This document shows, one piece after another, positions 8,606 through 17,769 of a DNA stretch of 64,000 nucleotides. The notes under the pieces were generated by a model. It had not been told where the DNA came from. It saw only the letters and a list, made by a program, of their open reading frames with translations, and made no database searches. The translations under genes and the position numbers were made by a program. The DNA is from Bacillota bacterium (GTDB taxonomy: Bacteria; Bacillota; Negativicutes; DSM-13327), in NCBI GenBank assembly GCA_017889585.1, contig JAGFZX010000012.1, positions 20,666 to 84,665 of the forward strand. Direction: 5' to 3'. Position 1 is the first letter of the stretch, and each line of letters starts with the position of its first letter.

Positions 8606-9415
8606 TTATTCAGACCGCTCTCCCGTAACAACATATTGCAAATCTGGATTGTTCCGCCAAAGTTCATCTAGCTGTTCTGCGCCAAAGTGATGTGTGATAG
8701 CCTCTATCATAATATCATGTCTAATAAATTCAGTTGCTACTAATACTAAGGCAGGATCATGGGTTTTTACAGCCCAAGAACTTGAATGATCAAGAAAATT
8801 TGCAATTATAACTTCATCTTTATCTCGAACTGCTATCGTTAAATTTCCGCCTATACGATGTTTGACAACATCAGGGGGCATATAGTCATGATGGAAAGTA
8901 ACCCCTAACCGACAATCCTGATTGCCAAAGACGATAGATAACACTTTTACATCACGTTTTTCGGCATCTTCTACCTTGCTGGCCAGCAATAATGCTTGTT
9001 GATTCCAAACGGAAAGCCATAATTCTTGCTTTGCTTCATCAATAATGCTTAGCAGTTCATCCATGACTGGCTCATAACCATCAATATGGGAAATTACATT
9101 TACGTCCCCGCCCTGCTCTAGCGAGCCTAATGATTTATCCAAGAAATCAAACGTAGCATCCATGTTTCTACGCACACGTTTGAGAAATTCTAGTACTGGC
9201 ACGGGAGAATACTTAAGAGGATCAGAAGGTATAATATAGATAGCTCCTCGATCAGTTAATTTATTGATAACCTCATAAATCATAGAACGTGGAACCCCTG
9301 AACGTTTACTAAGTTCATAGCCAGTAATAGCAGAATTCTGTAAGAGTGCTATATAAGCTTTTGATTCATATTGGGAAAAACCAAGTTTCTGTATTTCTGC
9401 CAGTATTTTTTCCAT
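8606..9415 (-). CDS. TrmB-family transcriptional regulator
   Basis: The 269-residue protein from MEKILAEIQKLGFSQYESKAY has the TrmB winged helix at residues 5-70 (ITGYELSKRSGVPRSMIYEV is the recognition region) and a C-terminal phospholipase-D-like sensor domain (DEAKQELWLSVWNQQALLL). AAGGGG six bases upstream supports this start rather than the two upstream in-frame ATGs. It is followed after 88 bases by azlCD in the same direction and may regulate them. Confidence 0.85.
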   Translation of the reverse strand: MEKILAEIQKLGFSQYESKAYIALLQNSAITGYELSKRSGVPRSMIYEVINKLTDRGAIYIIPSDPLKYSPVPVLEFLKRVRRNMDATFDFLDKSLGSLEQGGDVNVISHIDGYEPVMDELLSIIDEAKQELWLSVWNQQALLLASKVEDAEKRDVKVLSIVFGNQDCRLGVTFHHDYMPPDVVKHRIGGNLTIAVRDKDEVIIANFLDHSSSWAVKTHDPALVLVATEFIRHDIMIEAITHHFGAEQLDELWRNNPDLQYVVTGERSE

Positions 9416-9779
9416 AGACATCCCCTTAGGTGTTATTGTTATAACTACTATATTATACATCTTCGAAATTGTCAATCATTGGATATAAACCTATACTATT
9501 CTCAAAAATATTTAAATAACTACAATAAAAGCCCTGTAACGCATTATTTTATCTGCTTTACAAGACTTTTTCCATTATAAATGATACGGTTCTTCTCCAT
9601 CATTAATCTTAAACTTCCTTTTCGCCTGCAATTCTATAAACAAAGTACTATTTTGTTGCAACAATATGAAAACTTTTGATTAAAAATTAACACTTAAAAA
9701 GGATTTTACATTTGAAATATATAAAATACTATACTACATCTTTTATCAAAATTATTAAATAAATATAGTGAGGCATATT

Positions 9780-10100
9780 ATGAGACAACTAGAAAAATCA
9801 TACCTACAACTATTTATATTATTCTGTTTTGCGGTCAGCCTAGCAACTATTTTCCCTTCGATTACTCTATCCCATCAACCAATAATCTCAAACCAAATCA
9901 CATACCTTGACGACTGCGCAGCTGACAATTTTGCACCACAATCTAAAACTGCTTATGTTGGTAATTCCTATATAAGGATATTTCATCATGCCAGATGCCA
10001 ATATACGAGACTGATATCTGATAAGCATAGAATATATTTTAATACTCGGGAGGAAGCTGTTAGGTCTATGTATGGGGCTTGTAAGGTTTGTAGGCCTTAA
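9780..10100 (+). CDS. Small secreted protein with an Ada-like Cys-rich C-terminus
   Basis: The 106-residue protein starts at ATG 9780, with GTGAGG upstream. A signal peptide or anchor (LQLFILFCFAVSLATIFP) is followed by a linker and the domain YVGNSYIRIFHHARCQYTRL ... GACKVCRP. The spacing of a histidine/cysteine pair and a terminal CxxC is the pattern of the Ada-type metal-binding fold that also occurs at the ends of secreted nucleases and hypothetical proteins. The specific function is unknown. Confidence 0.7.
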   Translation: MRQLEKSYLQLFILFCFAVSLATIFPSITLSHQPIISNQITYLDDCAADNFAPQSKTAYVGNSYIRIFHHARCQYTRLISDKHRIYFNTREEAVRSMYGACKVCRP

Positions 10101-10107
10101 AACATAG

Positions 10108-10227
10108 TCTACGTTCTACAATAAAATTATAACTTATGGTGATATTGGTATCCTAACAGCTGTGTATGGACGCAATCCAGATGGTACTATTGTTGAGCTA
10201 CAAAAAAACTGGCACAAAAGCCGATAA
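10108..10227 (+). pseudogene. Glyoxalase/VOC-type protein, C-terminal relic
   Basis: About 39 codons with no start end in YGRNPDGTIVELQKNWHKSR then stop. The segment NPDGTIVELQ is the closing strand typical of vicinal-oxygen-chelate proteins. The rest of the gene is absent. Confidence 0.5.
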
Positions 10228-10338
10228 ATGACCGATAAGAGTATTATAACTATCAAAAACGAACTATATAAAATCAGCGAAGCATTAAATAAAGCACAAT
10301 TAGATAATGCAATAAGAGAGATATCATTTTATGAATGA
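10228..10338 (+). other. 36-codon frame overlapping a hairpin
   Basis: ATG follows the stop of the VOC relic directly and encodes MTDKSIITIKNELYKISEAL and 16 more residues. Its last third is the left arm of the hairpin at 10312-10350. There is no clear ribosome binding site, so translation is doubtful. Confidence 0.2.
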
Positions 10339-10350
10339 TATCTCTCTTAT
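10312..10350 (+). terminator. Strong 17-bp hairpin
   Basis: ATAAGAGAGATATCATT pairs perfectly with 10334-10350 across a five-base loop. The tail TTAG has few T, so this is a stable structure rather than a textbook terminator. Confidence 0.5.
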
Positions 10351-10351
10351 T

Positions 10352-10435
10352 TAGTTATAGCCTTGAAATGGCCTTTTTTTTCGCCGTTACACATGATACA
10401 GGTCTGCGTATCATTAATAAAGGCTAAGTTTTAAT
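10352..10435. repeat. Dispersed repeat family 2 copy
   Basis: Contains CCTTGAAATGGCC, a T8 run, and the short hairpin TGATACAGGTCTGCGTATCA nested in GCC...GGC. Related sequences lie near 9575, 17905, 21010-21175 and 40352. Confidence 0.45.
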
Positions 10436-10555
10436 TAGTCTTAAAAAAGCAAAACAGGTCTCGTGTTTCTAAGAAACACCTTTCCCACTATTTCCTTCTT
10501 ACAATGCGCTACACATCATACCCGTCTCATTAGTTATTTCCGCCTAGGTCATCCA

Positions 10556-11758
10556 TCAACTCTTCTTGTTTAAAATCGGGTCTATCATGATTACATTTGG
10601 GCCTGATTGACTAGGTTCCCTTACAAACATAGTGAGGATAAAGCCGAGTATCGGTAGTAAAACCAGTATATCGAAAACAAAGGTAATTCCCCAATAGTCC
10701 GCTACTCGCCCTAAACCTAGAACGCCCATCGTTCCTAATCCTACACTAAAACCAAGGGTAAAACCGGAAGCCATCCCTACATTTTTCGGCATCATTTTTT
10801 GCGTCAATACTAAACTACTGGTTGCAGTTGCCGATAGCAAAATACCTACAAAAGCTAAAATGATAAAAATCCATATACCGCTAGCTGATAAAAAACAGTA
10901 CATTAATAAAGCTATGGGCAGAATGGAATATAGCATAACCAACTTACTTCCATATCTGTCGCTCAAAATTCCTCCGAACATAGTTCCTATTGCACCTGCC
11001 GCTAAATAGACAGTAAGAAGAGAACTGGCATATATCCCACTTCCTCCTAAATACGAAACATAATATAAAGGTACAAAGGTACTAATCCCTGATGTAACAG
11101 TAGCTCGGGTTAGAATCATGCCCAATAACGCCAAGAGGGACCAATTGGCACATTCTTTGAGTGTTCCCAGGCTTCCCTTGCCTTTAATCTCCGGACGTGG
11201 AATTTTATTCATTTCATAAAATAAAGCAACACCAATAACAATACTGGGAAACATATAAATAATAATTCGCAGACTTTGCCCCTCTAAAAGCAGTATCGCT
11301 AGTAGCATTGACCCTAAAGCTACACCAGCATACCCTCCCAATGAAAAAATACTGACTGCTTTCCCCTTTTCTCGTCCTCCAATAAAGTTTACTGTTTTCG
11401 CAGCTTCAGGGTGAAAAGCTGAATTTCCTAGTCCGCTAATGGCTGTACACACCATAACTAGATAATAGCTAGGAACCAATAAGGATAAAGCCATGAATAT
11501 GCCTGTAATCATACAACCTACAGGCATTATCCAAGGACGGTGCTTTTGATCGCTTAGATATCCAAACAAGGGCTGACTAATCGAAGATGCTACATTTTGC
11601 GTTAATACAATAGCACTGACTTCAGCATAAGACAAAGCAAATTTGGCTTTTAAAAAAGGTAGTGCTACATAAAGGGCACCTGGTGATAAGTCGGCGACCA
11701 AATGACCAAGTGCAATAAGCCAAATTGTTTTAGGTACATTTTTAAACAGCTTAAACAA
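10556..11758 (-). CDS. fsr: MFS exporter, fosmidomycin-resistance (Fsr) type
   Basis: The 400-residue protein has twelve predicted membrane segments. The opening GHLVADLSPGALYVALPFLK and the loop GYLSDQKHRPWIMPVG match the Fsr branch of the major facilitator family, proton-driven drug exporters. The start is TTG with GGAGTGATAAAGA upstream. A hairpin followed by T-rich sequence lies about 40-70 bases upstream of the start on the same strand, so expression may be attenuated. The native substrate is unknown. Confidence 0.85.
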   Translation of the reverse strand: MFKLFKNVPKTIWLIALGHLVADLSPGALYVALPFLKAKFALSYAEVSAIVLTQNVASSISQPLFGYLSDQKHRPWIMPVGCMITGIFMALSLLVPSYYLVMVCTAISGLGNSAFHPEAAKTVNFIGGREKGKAVSIFSLGGYAGVALGSMLLAILLLEGQSLRIIIYMFPSIVIGVALFYEMNKIPRPEIKGKGSLGTLKECANWSLLALLGMILTRATVTSGISTFVPLYYVSYLGGSGIYASSLLTVYLAAGAIGTMFGGILSDRYGSKLVMLYSILPIALLMYCFLSASGIWIFIILAFVGILLSATATSSLVLTQKMMPKNVGMASGFTLGFSVGLGTMGVLGLGRVADYWGITFVFDILVLLPILGFILTMFVREPSQSGPNVIMIDPILNKKS

Positions 11759-11797
11759 TCTTTATCACTCCAATAATAATTCCATCCAACTAAAAAA

Positions 11798-11829
11798 ATC
11801 TAAAAGCCAGCCGAAGCTGGCAGAACGCA
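11798..11829 (-). terminator. Premature-terminator-like hairpin in the fsr leader
   Basis: On the minus strand GCCAGCTTCGGCTGGC is followed by TTTTAGATTTTTTTAG. It lies between any upstream promoter and the fsr start codon. No known riboswitch class was recognised. Confidence 0.5.
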
Positions 11830-12029
11830 CTACGTTCCAAGTTATTACGCTCAATAATCTAGTAAGGCTTCTTCAACTGACCTGCATTGGATTTTTTTTA
11901 GCCCATTTTTTTACTTCTCTTAAATATACAAAACTCCTGCCCCTATTTAAAAATTACCAGTTTTAGAGTCTCAAAAAACAAGGCTGTATTTTGCTAGGTT
12001 TGGAGAAACTAAAGTATGGAGGTACTATC

Positions 12030-12059
12030 ATGGCAATTTTTTTAAAAAGCAAGGAGTAA
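12030..12059 (+). other. Nine-codon upstream ORF
   Basis: ATG at 12030 encodes MAIFLKSKE and has a perfect GGAGG eight bases before it. It precedes the 70-residue gene at 12088 and could be a leader peptide or the stump of a longer gene. Confidence 0.3.
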
Positions 12060-12087
12060 GCAATGCAATAAAAAGGAGAAAATTCTT

Positions 12088-12300
12088 ATGTCCCAAAATC
12101 ACATAAATTTTGGCGGTGTAGGATTTAGCAAAAAAGCATCAACAACAAAGAATCACTTCATCAACAACCTGCCTGAAACTAAACGACAGTCATCATTTCA
12201 AGAAAAAGAAGAGCTACAATCAGCGGGAATGATCGAAACTACTAACGATTTCACTCATAATCACAATAAGGATATAGACAGTATTATTGAAGAATACTAA
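12088..12300 (+). CDS. Small hypothetical hydrophilic protein
   Basis: The 70-residue product is rich in Asn, Gln, Ser and charged residues, has no membrane segment and begins MSQNHINFGGVGFSKK. AAGGAG lies nine to fourteen bases before the ATG. I do not recognise it. The polar composition and small size would suit a spore- or stress-related small protein but there is no motif to prove this. Confidence 0.6.
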   Translation: MSQNHINFGGVGFSKKASTTKNHFINNLPETKRQSSFQEKEELQSAGMIETTNDFTHNHNKDIDSIIEEY

Positions 12301-12388
12301 GAGCTTTCTATCCAAGACATTCCTCTGAATGTCACCCCTTAAATAAGCCGATAAAAAAAGTATAACTTTGGGAAGGGGTAATCTCATC

Positions 12389-12545
12389 TTACCAAGAAAG
12401 ACTGTGCCTATCCATCATATTTTTACCCCAAGACGCTCCACTCCCTAAAGATTTCACTATCAACAGCATATTCTGCGTCGTGGCTGCACAATCAGCTTCA
12501 ATAACTTTTCCGTCTTCTTTCCTGAAACAAAAACTATAGTAGAGG
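12389..12545 (-). pseudogene. Nitroreductase-family C-terminal relic
   Basis: A stretch of about 50 codons reads KVIEADCAATTQNMLLIVKS and LGSGASWG before a stop. The signature of an acidic residue, then A/Q-N-M-L-L and S-L-G-x-G, is the central FMN-site helix of nitroreductases. No start and no N-terminal half are present. Confidence 0.5.
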
Positions 12546-12638
12546 CCTCTTGAAAAACATTGAAATTCTCACTTTTAAACTAAGCTAAAATATACTTCCA
12601 TTATCTTTAGAAATAAAAATCGAGGAGCTGAAAATGTT

Positions 12639-12794
12639 ATGGAGAACAAACTTAGCGTTTACGATATGGATATAATGAATTCCTCCCCAACATATCAATC
12701 GGATTATGCCCCAGAACTCCCTATCTCTCATTCTAGCGTTGCTAGTAATAATGAGCATGAAAACAAACAATCAATTAAACCACTTTCATCGTAA
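12639..12794 (+). CDS. Possible 51-residue small protein
   Basis: ATG at 12639 opens a polar frame MENKLSVYDMDIMNSSPTYQ ending KQSIKPLSS. GAGGAG lies 11 bases upstream; an alternative ATG at 12634 gives only 13 codons. The composition resembles the small protein at 12088. A 29-bp stem hairpin follows 60 bases downstream. Confidence 0.4.
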   Translation: MENKLSVYDMDIMNSSPTYQSDYAPELPISHSSVASNNEHENKQSIKPLSS

Positions 12795-12854
12795 TCACTT
12801 TATTGCTTAAATACTCTATACGATGTCAAAAATTGGTTTTACCAATGGGAAAGC

Positions 12855-12913
12855 CTAGTTATAAAAATAAGAAACCGATGGTTAAACCATCGGTTTCTTA
12901 TTTTTATAACTAG
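12855..12913. terminator. Bidirectional terminator with a perfect 29-bp stem
   Basis: The 29 bases at 12855-12883 are exactly complementary to 12885-12913 around one central base; core GAAACCGATGGTT. Internal A5 and T5 tracts serve as tails on both strands. It separates the small + strand ORF from the Crp-family gene on the minus strand. Confidence 0.8.
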
Positions 12914-13008
12914 AGTAGGCATCCCTCCATTAGTTCTCAATTTTGCTATGCTTGATCTACATCGTTTAATTGATAAGCCTTCTTTTTTAGACTGGCGAAT
13001 TTTCCAAC

Positions 13009-13683
13009 CTAGATATCAAACTTAATGTTGCTTCCGTTTGTCACATTAAATTCTCTAACATGCACGGAAAGCTCAAGTAATTGCTTTTTATCGATGAAAA
13101 TAATTGAATTTTTTTCTTTTCTTATCAAACCCTTCTTTATAAACTTATTAATTACATTATACAAACCCTTTCTGCTCATGGGAAAAATGTTGCATAATTC
13201 ACTCGTGTTTTTAAACTTGAAGATGTCACCTTCCGAGCTTTTCAACAGGTAAAAAGCAAACATTTCCTCTGATGTAAACAGATTCTTCATCATCAGCTTT
13301 TTGTACATATAATATATTCGATTGCTGATTTTATATAAGAACACTTTTAGAAACTCGGGATTCTTTTGTAATTTGTTGAAAATATCTTTACTTATTTTCA
13401 AGAGTGAAACATTACTCGCGGCTTTAATATCACAAAACAGATTTTGTTCATACATATAACTAAATTTGCCTACAAATTCATTTTTAGAAAGTTCATCTAC
13501 CAAAAAGTTCTTGCCATACTCAGTAATGCATTCCACTCTAACATTCCCGTCTAAAATATAAAAGATCTCTGTAAAATTTTCATCAGAACGCGCTATGTAT
13601 TGTCCTTTTTTAAAATTCACAATCGCTATCTCATTCAAATATTCTTTTATAAAGCCATATAAGTATATATCGTCCAGCTCCAT
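13009..13683 (-). CDS. Crp/Fnr-family transcriptional regulator
   Basis: The 224-residue protein has a cyclic-nucleotide-binding-like beta-roll (residues about 10-115, with FKKGQYIARSDENFTEIFYI) and a C-terminal helix-turn-helix (TSELCNIFPMSRKGLYNVIN). It lacks the N-terminal cysteine cluster of Fnr, so it is not an Fe-S oxygen sensor of that type; it resembles the YeiL-like branch. It follows hpdA by 97 bases in the same direction and is the obvious candidate regulator of hpdBCA. The palindromes at 17770-17782 and 18007-18026 are candidate sites. Confidence 0.85.
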   Translation of the reverse strand: MELDDIYLYGFIKEYLNEIAIVNFKKGQYIARSDENFTEIFYILDGNVRVECITEYGKNFLVDELSKNEFVGKFSYMYEQNLFCDIKAASNVSLLKISKDIFNKLQKNPEFLKVFLYKISNRIYYMYKKLMMKNLFTSEEMFAFYLLKSSEGDIFKFKNTSELCNIFPMSRKGLYNVINKFIKKGLIRKEKNSIIFIDKKQLLELSVHVREFNVTNGSNIKFDI

Positions 13684-13724
13684 ATTTACCGATTCCTTTA
13701 GCCTTTTTTATAGGTATATTATAT

Positions 13725-13770
13725 ATAAAAAAAATAGCAATCACAATGCTGCAATTACTATTTTAAAACG
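13725..13770 (-). terminator. Terminator after hpdA
   Basis: On the minus strand AATAGTAAT pairs imperfectly with ATTGCTATT and a T8 run follows. It closes the hpdBCA operon before the Crp-family gene. Confidence 0.6.
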
Positions 13771-13780
13771 TGATTAGCCG

Positions 13781-14719
13781 TCAGAACGGAGTATTGTCAC
13801 CAATATAGCAAGCTATATTATTATTTAGATATAACTGCTGCAGATGTTCCATTTTTTCATCATCCACATGTCCATGCTCACTGTATTCATAATCTTTTCC
13901 TAACTGATTCCATTTAGTCAACCCAAGCCTATGGAATTTCAAAAGATTAATTTCATATAATGAATTTTTGTTCATAAACTCAATCAGATTGTATGCATTT
14001 TCATCACTATCATTATATCCGGCTATAGTAGGTTGTCTTAGAACAATTCTTCCACCCCACCCATACCTTGTAAGCGCCTCAATGTTGGAAAGTATTAAAC
14101 CATTATCGACACCGGTTCCTGCTTTGTGTTTTTCCCTATCCATGTTCTTTACATCAATAAATGCAAAATCAATGTACTTCATCATTTCTAGAAACGCTTC
14201 CTGTTTTACATAGCCACTGGTTTCAATCGCCGTATGAATCTGCAATGCATGACATTTTTTCAATACTTCTATAAGAAACTCATGTTGCAGCAATGGCTCT
14301 CCGCCTGAAAACGTTACGCCTCCCTCTGACCCCCAGTTATTGAAATCACGTCTCAGAACAGCCACAAGCTCATCGACCGTATATTCTTTAACACACTGTT
14401 TCAGTGCATTATTAGGGCAAATCCCAGTGCAGTCGAAAGTCTCACATTGTTCACAGCGGTCCCAGGTAATGCCGGGTTTACCGTTAACAGCAAAGACGAT
14501 TGAGCCATGTGGGCATGCATATTTGCATGCCCGGCAGCCCTTTTCCCATTTGCATATAGCTTCGGCAAACATGACATGTTTTTTTTTCAGCCAGCTTTCT
14601 GGATTGGCGCACCATTTACACTGTAGCGGACAGCCCGCAAAAAACACATTCGTTCTGCAGCCCGGGCCGTCATGCACGGAGAAACTCTGAATATCAAACA
14701 GTAACCCTTTCTTATCCAT
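13781..14719 (-). CDS. hpdA: 4-hydroxyphenylacetate decarboxylase activating enzyme
   Basis: This radical SAM protein (312 residues from MDKKGLLFDIQSFSVHDGPG) uses a [4Fe-4S] cluster and S-adenosylmethionine to create the glycyl radical in HpdB. The cluster motif is CPLQCKWC, preceded by FFAG; a second, ferredoxin-like cysteine set follows (CRACKYACPHG and CEQCETFDCTGICP), as in other glycyl-radical activases. The SAM motif GGVTFSGGEPLLQ is present. The frame is open far upstream, but the true start lies eight bases after hpdC. Third gene of hpdBCA. Confidence 0.93.
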   Translation of the reverse strand: MDKKGLLFDIQSFSVHDGPGCRTNVFFAGCPLQCKWCANPESWLKKKHVMFAEAICKWEKGCRACKYACPHGSIVFAVNGKPGITWDRCEQCETFDCTGICPNNALKQCVKEYTVDELVAVLRRDFNNWGSEGGVTFSGGEPLLQHEFLIEVLKKCHALQIHTAIETSGYVKQEAFLEMMKYIDFAFIDVKNMDREKHKAGTGVDNGLILSNIEALTRYGWGGRIVLRQPTIAGYNDSDENAYNLIEFMNKNSLYEINLLKFHRLGLTKWNQLGKDYEYSEHGHVDDEKMEHLQQLYLNNNIACYIGDNTPF

Positions 14720-14726
14720 GCTTACC

Positions 14727-14987
14727 TTATATCGCTGCATAGCCCGAACAGGCGAAAGCGCCGCATGAAGCATATGCCCAATTTTCCTTTTCCAAGCCCT
14801 TACAAGTACCAACTCCGTATTTATCCGCATTGATGAAGTTTTTGCAGTTGCCGCATTTCTCGGCTTGTTTGAATTCAGGGCAAGCCTGGCTTCCTTCACC
14901 GTCAATAGGTACAAACCCCTTGCTTAATGCACACATCCCCTTTTCACAATCTAGATTTATATAATTTTTACACTCATAATGTCTCAT
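14727..14987 (-). CDS. hpdC: 4-hydroxyphenylacetate decarboxylase small subunit
   Basis: The 86-residue subunit has two cysteine-rich halves (CKNYINLDCEKGMCALSKG and CGNCKNFINADKYGVGTCKG) that in C. difficile bind two [4Fe-4S] clusters and pair with the large subunit. The motif GLEKENWAYAS is shared with the clostridial HpdC. Start at 14987 has GGAGGAG seven bases upstream. The presence of HpdC separates this system from phenylacetate and indoleacetate decarboxylases, which to my knowledge lack this subunit. It sits 28 bases after hpdB. Confidence 0.95.
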   Translation of the reverse strand: MRHYECKNYINLDCEKGMCALSKGFVPIDGEGSQACPEFKQAEKCGNCKNFINADKYGVGTCKGLEKENWAYASCGAFACSGYAAI

Positions 14988-15015
14988 CGTGATCTCCTCC
15001 AATGATTATTTTCAA

Positions 15016-17712
15016 TTACGCCTCATCATATTCTGTTCTATAGATAACTTCATCCTGAATAGGTTTGCCGATTTCACACCAATATTGGGTAAATCCAGCT
15101 ACCCGAACCATAAGATCCCGATATTTTTCCGGCGTAAGTTGCGCCTCCCTTAATGTTTCACTATCGACAACATTAAACTGAACATGAAAGCCTCCTTTCC
15201 GCATATAGGCACGGACAACATCGAGAAGCTTTCTTGTCCCGCTGATGCCTCTGACTGCCGATGGATGAAGTTTTAAATTCATCTGCGCGTTCTGGTGCAT
15301 GGAATGGTCATAAACTGTTGCCGATTCAAATATTGCATAAATACCATTTTTATCGGTGCCGGCCGCTGCCGATACCGAACCGTCTGAATAAGTGGTGCCT
15401 GCAAGTCTGCCGTCAGCTGTCGCCAAGGTCACAAAACCTTGAGGCCCGTGTGTTGATACGGAGATTTGACACAAGTATAAAGGTTTTCCATAGTAAGAAC
15501 GATATCTGTGAGTCATGTCATAGATATAATAGTGATAGGCTTTAAAAATCTCATCCACATAGTTGTCAGCGTTGCCGTATTTCGGTGCATTAACACAGGC
15601 TGCAAAAATCTTTTCATATTTAGAACTGTTTTCCGTACTTTCCCGAAAATCAGGTGAAAATACGTTTGTTTGGTAAGCAGGCTTGAAGCCAAAGTTATTG
15701 ACCATTGCCTCTGTCATTTCTGCCGGCGAAAATTTCTTGTCATCGAATACATTTTTCTTAATAGACGACAAGGAATTTATGAGAGTGATCGTCCCGCAGG
15801 ATTCAAAATTAATACTGGCGTTATATCTTGCGCCCATGGTGCCAATGTGTTTGCCTTTGCTGAAGCAGTCAGGTTTCAGCAAGGAATTAACGGCAGGCAT
15901 ATTGTACTTGCGCCAAATATCCATCTGAATATTATTGCATCTGTTCACAACTTCAGTGGAGAGCTCCATGTATGCTTTCCACTGATCAAGCATTGTTTCA
16001 TAAGAGTCAATCTTCTTATTATGAGGCGGAAATACCTGTTTTCCGGTCCGCTTATCCAACCCATTTGTCAAAACAAGTTCAAGAACTTTTGGCATGGCGA
16101 TGAAATGAACACCTGTGCCGCAGGTAGGTGATGCCCCGCCGGGAATCATGGTTTGTTTTCCGTTATAATCAAGGGGCAAGAAGCAGCCAGGTGCCGATTC
16201 CAGACAACCGCCAAGGCACCAAGCCCTTGCATCATGAATATCCATGCCTTCCGGGCCATAATTTTGCAGCATGAAGTTCATGCCTGTCTGGTTATTCATC
16301 CAGGCCGGATAGCCAAGTCCTAGTTTTGTACACGAAGCGGCTTTCATAAGAAAATCTTCCGGGGTCTTTTCATCATATAATACGCTCAGCGTCGGCTGCG
16401 GGGTTTGATTTCGCATACCTGCCTCAATGATTAAATATTCCAGAGGCGTAACTGCTGTAAGTCCATCGTAATTCTGTCCGCCTAATGAAAGATTATTGAA
16501 AGTATTACCGGAAAGAACACCGCCAGATACACCAGCTGATGCAAAACATTCAATACAAGTAATTTTTATTCTGTATAATTCCATAATTTCAATTACTTCT
16601 TCTTCTGTCATGATGCCGTCTTCAATGTCTTTCGCGTAGAAGGGCTGCAAGACTTGCCCAAGTTTGCCAATTGAAAGACCGGATTGAGGATCTTCATTAA
16701 CAACACCTAAATGACAGCAAAGGGTCATCTGGATTGCTTCCCAGAAGGTTGCCGGTTTCTTATGGGCAATATTCCCCATGACCTCGGCAACTTTTTCATA
16801 GTTAGCTTTTAATGCGGCATCGGTTTCAATTGAAGCCAAATATTTTGCCTGCCTTGAATAATTCTCGCACCAAGCACTTAACCCCTTAGTAATTTCCTTC
16901 ATTGCGGCATAGTAATAACCACGGCTCATGCCGAAATCACCATCATCACCGGCTTCGCCCATAACTTCAGCAATTTTTTCATCACACATTTCGATGATTC
17001 GGTCGAAGCCATACTGCAAAGGAAGATAATAGTTTATTACTTCACGCCCTTGAGGAATGGCAAAAGAATCAAACATACAGATAACGCTGTTCATAATACG
17101 TTTAAACTGATCATAGCCCGGCGTCATCTGGGAATACTTGTCACTCAATTCTTCGATTGAAATGCCTTTCCAAGGCTTCGCTGTTTTAACCAGAACAGGT
17201 ATTTCTTCTTTTCGCATGCCAAACTTCTTAGCAATGGAAATAATATTGCCATAGCTTTCAGTTACGTTGCCGCCGCCAGCACCAACCATGCTGACTGAAT
17301 CGGCTTCGCTTTCCGCCGGGGCATCCACCTCCTGCATTAAAGCTTCCGCCTGGGCATTAAAGAAACTTGCACATACCCATGGAAAGGGAAAGGCCCCTCT
17401 GATATTTTTCGTCTTATTCATAACAAGCTTTTCATAAGGTAAAATTGTCGGTGTCATATGGGATAAGGAAGCGGCTACAGCTTTCGCTCTTCTTACTTCA
17501 AGGATATCGCCGTCATTTTCCCACCAGGTTCTGTTATACCAATACGCAGCTTCCATATCGGCAGTAACTTTTAAAGTATAATAAATGTCCATCAACTTTT
17601 TTGTGCTTTCTTTTGCTTCTGGAATATCAGATTCCAAAAGATTATCAACTCTTTCCATGTTGATGCCGCGTTTTCTTAATATATCCTGCAGCTTTATTTC
17701 ATTAGAGTTCAT
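15016..17712 (-). CDS. hpdB: 4-hydroxyphenylacetate decarboxylase, glycyl-radical subunit
   Basis: The 898-residue enzyme converts 4-hydroxyphenylacetate, a tyrosine breakdown product, to p-cresol and CO2 in the cytoplasm. Counting from the start gives Cys503 and Glu505 (GGCLES), His536 (CGTGVH), Glu637 (NASINFE) and radical Gly873 (RVAGF): the same numbers reported for the C. difficile enzyme. AAGGGGGG precedes the ATG. It leads hpdBCA. A GTGTA-N3-TACAC inverted repeat 58-70 bases upstream is a candidate Crp-family site. The radical glycine makes the active enzyme oxygen-sensitive. Confidence 0.97.
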   Translation of the reverse strand: MNSNEIKLQDILRKRGINMERVDNLLESDIPEAKESTKKLMDIYYTLKVTADMEAAYWYNRTWWENDGDILEVRRAKAVAASLSHMTPTILPYEKLVMNKTKNIRGAFPFPWVCASFFNAQAEALMQEVDAPAESEADSVSMVGAGGGNVTESYGNIISIAKKFGMRKEEIPVLVKTAKPWKGISIEELSDKYSQMTPGYDQFKRIMNSVICMFDSFAIPQGREVINYYLPLQYGFDRIIEMCDEKIAEVMGEAGDDGDFGMSRGYYYAAMKEITKGLSAWCENYSRQAKYLASIETDAALKANYEKVAEVMGNIAHKKPATFWEAIQMTLCCHLGVVNEDPQSGLSIGKLGQVLQPFYAKDIEDGIMTEEEVIEIMELYRIKITCIECFASAGVSGGVLSGNTFNNLSLGGQNYDGLTAVTPLEYLIIEAGMRNQTPQPTLSVLYDEKTPEDFLMKAASCTKLGLGYPAWMNNQTGMNFMLQNYGPEGMDIHDARAWCLGGCLESAPGCFLPLDYNGKQTMIPGGASPTCGTGVHFIAMPKVLELVLTNGLDKRTGKQVFPPHNKKIDSYETMLDQWKAYMELSTEVVNRCNNIQMDIWRKYNMPAVNSLLKPDCFSKGKHIGTMGARYNASINFESCGTITLINSLSSIKKNVFDDKKFSPAEMTEAMVNNFGFKPAYQTNVFSPDFRESTENSSKYEKIFAACVNAPKYGNADNYVDEIFKAYHYYIYDMTHRYRSYYGKPLYLCQISVSTHGPQGFVTLATADGRLAGTTYSDGSVSAAAGTDKNGIYAIFESATVYDHSMHQNAQMNLKLHPSAVRGISGTRKLLDVVRAYMRKGGFHVQFNVVDSETLREAQLTPEKYRDLMVRVAGFTQYWCEIGKPIQDEVIYRTEYDEA

Positions 17713-17769
17713 GTAAATCCCCCCTTGTCTTTATATATCAACTCTAGTACAAATTAACAGAAAACATCA

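Noticed and set aside
12585..12770. 61-codon minus-strand frame
   Set aside because: It lies opposite the better supported small + strand ORF and has no ribosome binding site or family.
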